NCBI GenBank assembly: GCA_040437565.1
Contig: JBDOQK010000023.1
Location: 186,001 to 250,000, forward strand
DNA: 64,000 nucleotides
Direction of reading: 5' to 3'
DNA from: Albugo candida
Lineage: Eukaryota; Oomycota; Peronosporomycetes; Albuginales
How positions within the stretch are numbered: position 1 is the stretch's first letter; each line of letters begins with the position of its first letter. A model generated the notes under the pieces. That model was not told the DNA's origin, did not search any database, and was given only the letters and a program-made list of their open reading frames with translations. The position numbers and the translations under genes are program-made. This document shows, piece after piece, positions 56,293 to 64,000 of the stretch.

Positions 56293-57509
56293 TCATTTGC
56301 ATTCGTATACTTCTCCTTCCTTATTGTGTCCATCTCTTTGTCTACAAGACAATTCAGTGGAAACAGCACCTTTTCGACACGTGATGCTCTTATTGGAAGC
56401 AGCGTTGCGTCCATTGACGATGACCTTTGCACGTCCGACATCTAACGATGCAACACTTACATCGAATTCCCGCATGATGTTCCTGCTACTGAATCCATAT
56501 GGCGAACGACCAAAATACCTCAGGAGCACCATTTAGATGAGGAGATTGTAGTGGATGCAGAGTTCGAACAAGAGACTGAATTGAGCAGCGGACAAACTGA
56601 CGCTTCTGAATTCGACTCCAATATCGTAATGCAGATAAAATCATCACTAATGTATCTTCTTTCTTTTGAAAACCACCAACACAAGTACACGCAAATGATG
56701 CTCGAATCATATGAAGGTATCTGCAAAATTTTGTGGAGGTAATCATTCGTGGAACATATGCCTCTGGAGAAACTGCCACTTATGATAGAAATACTGTATC
56801 TCCATTTGATTCTGCAATATCATTTGTTCCTTTCGCGCGATCGTATCCACCAAATCTTCCATTTCCTTTTTATTCTTTCCCACAGCTATACAACTTGCGT
56901 TATCTTCCGATTTGGCAGGGGAATCGGGCAGGAATTTCACCGCAATGGCGCGTTTGGATGCTAACAAGCGACGTGCAATGGGACCCGCATCATCCGAATT
57001 GTTACCGTCCTCAGTACGAGATGGCACTGATGCTTTGATTTTCGTTTCTGAGCGACTTTATCGACAGATTTTGCATCCGCTAAACGCTGTTTCGAGCGCT
57101 TCTCTTTATGCTGATCGACATGGCATTCTACAGGTCTGACGCCACTGCGGTCACGGGGCACTTTTACTGACGAACCATTAGTTGGTCTTGAGTGCTGTTT
57201 TGGCCGCGACGAATGCTGACCATGTTTCGTTTCTCGCTTCCAATGTCTTTTTTCCGGTTGAGTACCTTTTGCTTTCTCAGGCGCTCGGACAAGCGGTACT
57301 CCATGCTTTCTGACATTATCGTCTCCAATTGCTTGAGTTGTTGTCGACGCAGGTCGTGTAATCGGTGGAATGCTCGCTGCACTTTGAGTTCGATGCGGCG
57401 CAGACAAATGACTCGTTTCTCGTGCATTTATTTTTTGCATTTGCTTCCCTTGATCTGCACGTTTGGCCATGTGTGTGCGCCAAAGTGACGTATCTCCGAC
57501 AGACGACAT
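56293..57509 (-). CDS. Probable multi-exon gene, unassigned
   Basis: Several minus-strand frames follow each other: 57509-56997 (182 residues, basic and Gln/Arg-rich, beginning MSSVGDTSLWRTHMAKRADQG), 56985-56745 (KKEMEDLVDTIARKEQMILQ, coiled coil) and 56532-56293 (RYFGRSPYGFSSRNIM). Codon usage and charge patterns look coding, but I could not join them with splice sites of the correct phase. An alternative frame at 57427-57164 (RRIELKVQRAFHRLHDLRRQQLKQLE) is also helical. The family is unknown, and the exon order is uncertain. Confidence 0.35.
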
Positions 57510-59023
57510 ATTTACGATTCGTACGAGTTGAAAACACGCCTCACAAAAGCGCTGTTTGTCTATTGATAGAGAAGAAAGAATTCGAACTCTTCTTCGAAAA
57601 TGCGACCCACATATCGAAATTCCACACTTTCGACAGTGATGTCGGATTCGAAATGGAGAGAAATGACCATTTCAAACGGCACATTTATTAGCAAGCTGCC
57701 AGGGTTGTTGTGGAATGTAAGTTTTATCGGACTTGCTGTAGTGAATGCGATGTGTGGAGGCACTCGGCATGATGCATGGAACCTGGCAATTTAGATGCGA
57801 TATTGTGAAATTGCGATATTGCAACAGCTGATCGAGTGCACTGTGACAAGTGGATGACACGATGACAGCTCATATTCATTTGAACTTTACTGCCAACTGA
57901 ATGTGAAAAATGCTATTTTCGCTCCTTTACATTGCAAAGTATTAAATTAAACAATACACGCTTTGTATTGATTTCAGGTGTTATTGCACATTGAGTGCAG
58001 CACGCAATTTCCAGCATGCATTCATTATTTGCGTCTGGATAAAAACAATTCGCTCAAACAACGCAGCAAGCTCGCAGATTGTGAGGGAAAAACTGTCGGG
58101 ATGTCTCAATTGAATTCCAAATGTTTCCTCCAGTTCCTAAATAAAGTGTAAGCGCAAAGAGTACAATCATCTTCTGAGTCCGTGAACCGGTAGATGAGTC
58201 CACAACGCAAGCAAATCGTTTCCGAGAGAATTCAAGCTGCAGCTGAGATGTATGCCAAGCTCTGATGCTTCCGTTTCGGAGAGCTCGATACGCTCTTTAT
58301 TTCAGAAGAAAGGCTCGAGTCTGCAATGCAACCAGACGAGAACATTTGGAAGAGTGCTGCCGGTGTACGTACGCCCGGAAGATATGCGGCATTATCGCTT
58401 CGACGTATACTGTGGTGATTCTTTTTTTCTCGCTTCCAACTGCTGTCTCATTTTGAAATCTCAGTGCCACCAAATTGCCTGTAAAGCTCCTTAAAGTGAG
58501 TGTATGTGTAAAACTGAGCTCGTGGTGAAAATCCTATCCGAAGCTTTCCAAGCAACCGGTAAGAATGAATTCAGTCAGTTTATAGCTCTTTGCTCTGATC
58601 TGGGGAGGCTTTATATGCACTCCGCAGTCTTTTCAAATTCGATCGACCTCTGTGAACCAATCTCTCTCAGACGAAGCCTCTTTTCGTTGTGTTCCATCAG
58701 TTGTACTCACTACTTTACTTGCCGCTACCAGATGGAGACATCCATTCTGAACAAGTGTGCATCTCACAGGCATCCATACACGGACCAAGACTTGGAGTGA
58801 ATAATAACGAGGAATCGATCATGACGATCCCATAATCATAAGACATTTGATCCAGACTAATCTCGATGATCTGTTCGGCATCGTTATGCCACCATGGGAA
58901 TGATTAGCACGGGATTGCGTTGGTATGAGAGCAAACGCGAATTTCGATATGCCTATTGAAGAAAAGTGACCAAGAGATAGATACGGGAATACAATCATTT
59001 GAGCCTACCAAAAGGTCGTGTCT
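57510..59023. other. Unassigned stretch
   Basis: About 1.5 kb. A minus-strand frame at 57763-57560 (HNNPGSLLINVPFEMVISL) looks like an exon of a beta-sheet protein, but I cannot place it. + frames at 58252-58494 and 58504-58800 have no signature. Nothing else seen. Confidence 0.35.
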
Positions 59024-61326
59024 TCAAGATTCTGAGCAAAAGCCACCACTTCGGAGCACGTTTGAATCCGAATACGGACAACATACGTATCCGCATCGCG
59101 ATAAGATCCAGTTTTGATGCGTCCGATTTCCGACTTGCATTTCATTGCATGTTCTACACGTAAGAATTGACAGCAGCTCTACCAGTTGAGCATCGCCCAC
59201 CGTCAACCGGAAAGGGTCGGCCGCATATACAAAGATATCTTGAGATTTTTGAAAAATCATCCATAGTAAGAGAGCTTTCTCGTGAGCCTGATACCCTCTC
59301 TGCGACAGAATCAATACTTTCTATATGCGGCGTGGCCTGTGAGAGTATATCTTTTCCTGATCACGGACATTGGTCTTAGCTAGGCTATGACGTGAGCCTT
59401 GATAGACACAACGAGTTTGCTATATTCAATTTTTGAATACGATTGTATCATCCCTGGAGAGTAGAGTAGAGAGAGAACTCGTTCGTCTTCATTCACCGTG
59501 ATGGAAAATTGCTCTGTNNNNNNNNNNNNNNNNNNNNNNNNNNNNNNNNNNNNNNNNNNNNNNNNNNNNNNNNNNNNNNNNNNNNNNNNNNNNNNNNNNN
59601 NNNNNNNNNNNNNNNNNTCTACCAGTTGAGCATCGCCCACCGTCAACCGGAAAGGGTCGGTCGCATATACAAAGATATCTTGAGATTTCTGAAAAAATCA
59701 TCAATAGTAAGAGAGCTTTCTCGTGAGCCTGATACCCTCTTCGCGACAAAATCAATACTTTCTATATGCGGCGTGACCTGTGAGAGTATATCTTTTCCTG
59801 ATCACGAACATTGGTCTTAGCTAGGCTATGACGTGAGCCTTGATAGACGCAACGAGTTTCCTATATTCAATTTTCGAATACGATTGTATCATCCCTGGAG
59901 AGTAGAGTAGAGAGAGAACTCCTTCGTCGTCATTCACCGGGATGGAAAATTGCTCTATGCCCTAGACCGTATTACCTCATAAGGTTTGCATGAGTATAAA
60001 GGCATTCACCTACCGATGAACCGGGCAAACGATGGAATGATTTCATTGTCGACATCCCATTTCCTTTTTCGAGATGCTGAACAAGATTACCGAGACATGC
60101 AACTTGTACGTGGTCTCTTACTAGGCAAATGATGCAATTGAAAGAGGTCATACGCCACCCTTGAAAAGAGACCTTGAAACAAAGCAAATTCGACACATTC
60201 GAAACAACCAGATTTTGTATCCCGTATAAGATAAAAGTTGCCAGATCGACCGATAGCTAGTAGAGCTACAAAATGCATACTTCTGGGTCGTAAGGTGACT
60301 AGCGATACAATTACTTCCGGAAAAGTCCAGAAAACGCCAGACTGGAAAATTTTGCTATCGAGGTCTTGCTTGATGCTGACATAACGAAGACATCCTTCGT
60401 GATCTCCTTGAAGTACCACAAATGCACTTTCCTTAGCCGAAAGAGTGAAAAATCTTTCAACCTCAAGTGGGATGAGGTCTCGAATCAGTGTTGCTTCTAT
60501 CGTTTGACTGCAAAATTCTATCACGCGGGTTGCTCCAATTCCCTCCAAATCGTCAACTATCAACGTGTGGTGTTATGAGCGCACAGCACTGGGTAGCTGT
60601 ATCGTGATCATCATGCTCGGCTCGACGTAGCCTGTACATACAGCTTGCAAAATATCTTTCTCAGAAGGAACGAGCAATAATTGCATGAGCCCAGCGTAAG
60701 TGAACAGATATTGTGACGAATAGGTTGAATCCGTAATAGAAGTGTTCTCAACCGAAATCCTAGTGCGTTTCATCAACCGCGACTGAGAGTCAGGTAGCAA
60801 CGAGTTTTGTGAATCCAAATCAGGAAAATACGATTGGAGTGATAATGGCTGTAAGCCTCTGAAGTACATTGGGAGACTCACCATCCACACTTGCCCATTG
60901 CTGTCTGCTAGAATTAACTTGTACGTATCCAATGACAATGATTGAAGCTCCTTTACATCCACAATAAGGCATTTAGATCGGATGACACACTGAGATTTCG
61001 TGATGAAAATCTATTACAAGTTGCAATACATTACTATTGCGTACCATTACCACATTATTGAAAATGAAATGCATCAGATGTGGTGCCCTTTGTACTATCA
61101 ACGCATTCACAGGGAGAGAAGCGAACTGGAATTTCGCGGACAGTAGTAGGAACAGTGGGTTGCATGNNNNNNNNNNNNNNNNNNNNNNNNNNNNNNNNNN
61201 NNNNNNNNNNNNNNNNNNNNNNNNNNNNNNNNNNNNNNNNNNNNNNNNNNNNNNNNNNNNNNNNNNGCTACGTACGCATTTGGAATTGAAAGGTACCGTA
61301 TCGACTTGTAGCGAGTTGAGCACCAT
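59024..61326 (-). CDS. Beta-propeller-like protein, multi-exon, interrupted by gaps
   Basis: Minus-strand exons are joined by short introns. One at about 61140-61043 ends FIFNNVVM and splices (GTACGC...CTCAG) to CVIRSKCLIVDVKELQ, which continues at 60981-60650 (KLILADSNGQVWMVSL). That splices (GTATGT...TTGATAG) to 60560-60087 (VDDLEGIGATRVIEFCSQ, then SGNFYLIRD). The repeated strand pattern of LILAD.NGQVWMV and LLAIG.SGNFYLI suggests WD40-like or CPSF-like propeller blades. Further exons run through 59957-59618, where a GTATCA...TTTTCAG intron precedes FVYA-type sequence. Gaps at 59518-59617 and 61167-61266 break the gene. The family is not recognised, and both ends are uncertain. Confidence 0.45.
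59178..59957. repeat. Diverged duplicated gap flank (about 340 bp, about 95% identical)
   Basis: Bases 59178-59517 and 59618-59957 flank a 100 N gap (59518-59617), as at the other gaps, but here I count about 16 differences, including a one-base indel. The right copy keeps a splice acceptor (TTTTTTCAG on the minus strand) that is CAA in the left copy. This fits two haplotypes of one locus, or a recent tandem duplication. Confidence 0.8.
61167..61266. other. Assembly gap (100 N) without matching flanks
   Basis: A run of exactly 100 N within the propeller-like gene. I found no duplicated flank, so some coding sequence is probably missing. Confidence 0.9.
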
Positions 61327-61619
61327 ATACGGGCAGTAGCGTCGACTAGTCTCTGTAAAATTCTAGTGATCGCAATCTTCCAGCCTTCTCTACACCTAAA
61401 AGCACTAAGCTTTTTCGAGGTTTCAATGTTTTTTGTTACCTTTTAGGCAGGAAATGAGTTGCGTCATTCACATCTTGCGTTCAGATATGTAGAGAAGTGC
61501 AATAGTGCGAGCAAGAAGAAGAGATAATGTAAATGATGTGCAAAAGTTGAAGTGATTGTATTGATTGACTACCATCCCTAGGCTGACTTCCAGGGCAGGT
61601 AGCAAGGTAGATTTAAATG
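61327..61619. other. Spacer
   Basis: About 290 bp with no frame. It contains the promoter side of the propeller-like gene and the 3' flank of the protease-like gene. Nothing recognised. Confidence 0.4.
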
Positions 61620-62801
61620 CTAATTCTTTTTTCGTAAGAACGTAAACTTCATTTCTCCTGTGCTTGAATCACGCGATATTTCGGTAGGATACCGTCTGGC
61701 AAATACTGCGCCAATTGTCCAAAATTTGTCGTTTTCAGGTGCAGCGCGGACAGCAAAATAGCATGACTTCGGGAAGTCCCCAAGAATGTGATATGGTACG
61801 ACATAGTCGTGTGGGGTTAAATCGAAATAATTTGGATCGTCTCCCAATTTGAATTGTATGGTTGGGAGCTTCGCATTAGCAATACAATTGCACGGAAACT
61901 TGTTGAAGTCAATTATAGTGCAACTTGACCTCAATAAATTTTCAAATTGTGTGATAGTAGGTTTATCTACCAAAATCACCGCGGAGCCATAATCAAAAAG
62001 CAAGGACTTAGTTGACCTGGGAAAAATAGAATCTTCATGTATCAGAGTAATGCGTGCGGTTAAGCAATGGAGCTTCTTGACAGTAGATTCGGCAAACATG
62101 TGCTGATGTAATGGATGGCCATACATACTCTCCTTATTTTTGTTCAAAATCGCATCATCTCGTGGTTCGAGTTCGAAGTACAATCTTGGATGAGGAAGTC
62201 CTGCCCAAGTAAATAGAAGCTTTTCAGGCAATCTATTAGGAAAATAATGACTTATTGCATCGAGAAATACACCATTACACATGAGCTGCTTCACAGGCAC
62301 TAGGTCTTGATTTGATCTTTGTGCATTTTTGAATCGTAAGTGTTGAGCAGTATCAGACACGCTTGAATCAAGTTTTTTCGTCTTTGGCCAGAGGGAGAGC
62401 TCCAAATCGCCGTGGTCTTCAGTATTTTTGCTGGTCGATCCAAGCGATAAAGTCAAATCGATGTTAGTCGCACTTGCTTCGATGTTGTTGTTATTGTCCA
62501 CACCAAACACGCTTTCTTCAATGAGTCCGTCCAATTTGATAACTAATTTTGGGCCCGAGTTTGACGTTGTCACGAAACGTACATTTTTCAATGAATCCAC
62601 AACCAGCATGTAATATTGTCGTGCATAGTTAAGGTTGCATAGTGTTAGTACTTGCAGATGAAAGAGTTTCAATATATGACTCTTCATCGAGGACGAGTTC
62701 TTAAAAGTGTTATATACTAGCCCTGCATCGAAAACTCCAAACCATTCACTATTTATGCGATATGTGCATAAGTGCACCTTTCCGTTTCCAAAAACTTCCT
62801 A
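61620..62801 (-). CDS. Pepsin-like aspartic protease homologue with degenerate active sites
   Basis: An open frame of about 390 residues. No ATG is in frame before the homology, so an upstream exon with the start (and perhaps a signal peptide) is expected; a CAGTAG acceptor sits at about 62802. The C-terminal third matches the pepsin fold: FNKFPCNCIANAKLPTIQFKLG (compare C..I..LP...F.LGG), FDLTPHDYVV, then CYFAVRAAP...FWTIGAVFARRYPTEISR (compare W.LGDVFLR.YY..FDR). The first catalytic motif appears as FDAG in VFDAGLVYNTF where proteases have FDTGSS, and the second as FDYGSAVI where proteases have VDTGTS. The aspartates remain, but the neighbouring Thr/Ser is lost at both sites, so it is probably not an ordinary protease. 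Function unknown. Confidence 0.55.
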
Positions 62802-64000
62802 CTGTACGAATCTCAAAGCCCCTTGAGTCCACCAATCAAATGCTGGATCGCTATGTCAACGTTCTTCAATCGATTCATTTCTTCTTGGTCTAAATGTGCT
62901 CAACACAAGCTTCATAACGTAATTTTGTATGTTGTTTGCAATTCAGTTGCAAAAACGTTTGCCCATTGAGCGATAGCATTGCACGATGTGATATGCCTTT
63001 TACGGCTCTAAATTCGAAGATGCGGATAGGTGTAGCGAGCGTTGCTACTGCCTCTAATGATCGAATAGGCTCGGACTATTTGCTGTATCTCAGAACGCGA
63101 GCGATTTTTTAGGGAGATTGACATAACTGAGAGAGTGCTATTTCTGTGAGATATGTCTTTGCTTCGATAATTTTCAAAATTTTAAAAATTTCAGACTTTC
63201 GACTGCACAATGTGACCGTTGTGTATCGAATAATCGACCGTTGGTGTATGGCATATGCAGCCATTGAGAAACGAGGCTGTGCATTAGATGCTGACTACTA
63301 CGAAAGCATTTGGATTCGACGCAGCAATAATCTGAGAATGAGTTCAAAACCGCAAACAAGTCGTGTTTCAGGTGATCTTTGTGATTGTGAATCGATTCTC
63401 ACACCACTTTGATTGATGCGAACATTTCTTTTCACTCAAATGACATATACCGCTATTATTCCTATACAAAACACATTACTTCAACAGGTAGTCCTCGCTT
63501 CTCTCATCTACCCATATTTGCAAAGGGTATTTATTTCCATGGAAGGACATCCACTTGGTTAAACACATCCCCGGTTCGACTCAAAACAAATTGCATCTGC
63601 ATGCGCTGAGTTGTCACTGTAAACCGNNNNNNNNNNNNNNNNNNNNNNNNNNNNNNNNNNNNNNNNNNNNNNNNNNNNNNNNNNNNNNNNNNNNNNNNNN
63701 NNNNNNNNNNNNNNNNNNNNNNNNNNTCGAACACATCATTGGCTGAGAGTAACTGCCATTGTGCTGCGATTGCAATAAACACACATCGCATTGCTCTTGT
63801 ATATATATGTAAAAATAATGTTAACGTGATGTATTTCACATCTATTTTGTGACAGATGTTCACAGACGTACAGTACCTTACAAAATCGCTCTGACTGCGA
63901 TGAAACCTTGCTTTTAAGATAGATATGGGACAAACGACTTTCGCTAATCGTATCGTTAGTACAATATCATATAATGTCTACTCATATAGTCCCAATCAAC
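62802..64000. other. End region, nothing recognised, one gap
   Basis: About 1.2 kb with a 100 N gap at 63627-63726 that has no duplicated flank. A + frame at 63146-63412 (88 codons) and minus frames at 63531-63933 have no signature. The missing first exon of the protease-like gene may lie in 62802-63000 on the minus strand. Confidence 0.4.

Noticed and set aside
63570-63590. tRNA B-box-like GGTTCGACTC
   Set aside because: No A box or cloverleaf can be drawn around it, and the spacing is wrong.
1-64000. CRISPR arrays, bacterial operons or Shine-Dalgarno sites
   Set aside because: None seen; spliced genes and eukaryotic families show that the sequence is eukaryotic nuclear DNA.

Overview
The window looks like draft nuclear sequence from a stramenopile, most likely an oomycete. 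Genes are tightly packed with very short introns (about 45-65 bp, GT...AG) and the standard genetic code. Several starts are preceded by oomycete-type Inr/FPR core promoter elements. The gene set (flagellar/dynein parts, vacuolar-type amino acid transporters, myo-inositol oxygenase, MLO-like membrane proteins, a DEP plus glutathione-peroxidase fusion) fits such an organism. A white-rust (Albugo-like) genome is a guess from compactness and base composition, not something the sequence proves.

Layout. 28-2555: no confident gene. 2556-5305 (+): an F-box-like protein, a WDR54-like WD40 protein and a roadblock-type dynein light chain whose first exon is just the ATG. 5713-9459 (-): two tandem amino acid transporters (AAAP family). 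10746-15336 (-): two tandem MLO-like membrane proteins. 16022-17599 (+): a DEP/glutathione-peroxidase-like fusion lacking the peroxidatic cysteine. 17926-20504 (-): a mitochondrial oxoglutarate/malate-type carrier and a heat shock factor. 21608-25123 (-): an intron-rich coiled-coil protein. 25418-27097 (-): acetylornithine deacetylase in seven exons. 28569-30972 (+): diacylglycerol kinase. 31115-32373 (-): mitochondrial class I release factor of RF2 type. 35.7-37.2 kb: remnant of a LINE. 37762-38953 (-): myo-inositol oxygenase. 39305-42170 (+): ubiquitin-specific protease, followed 69 bp later by an unknown protein. 43777-44849 (-) and 46893-47936 (+): two unknown proteins. 48-56 kb: a long gene-poor stretch. 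56-62.8 kb (-): poorly resolved multi-exon genes, then an aspartic-protease-like protein with degenerate active sites.

Assembly structure matters here. There are 13 internal gaps of exactly 100 N. At nine of them the sequence just before the gap reappears, essentially exactly, just after it (31 to 873 bp). These are unmerged contig overlaps, not real tandem repeats. Collapsing them restores intact frames for the second MLO-like gene, myo-inositol oxygenase and the ubiquitin protease, and removes false duplicate fragments at 9882-10268 and 45863-46452. A tenth pair (59178-59517 and 59618-59957) is only about 95% identical and may be two haplotypes.

Most genes are single-copy housekeeping functions with no operon-like logic. 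The local tandem pairs (transporters, MLO-like proteins) are the only clear gene-family expansions. The most unusual items are the DEP/peroxidase-like fusion, the MLO-like pair and the protease-like protein with changed catalytic motifs.
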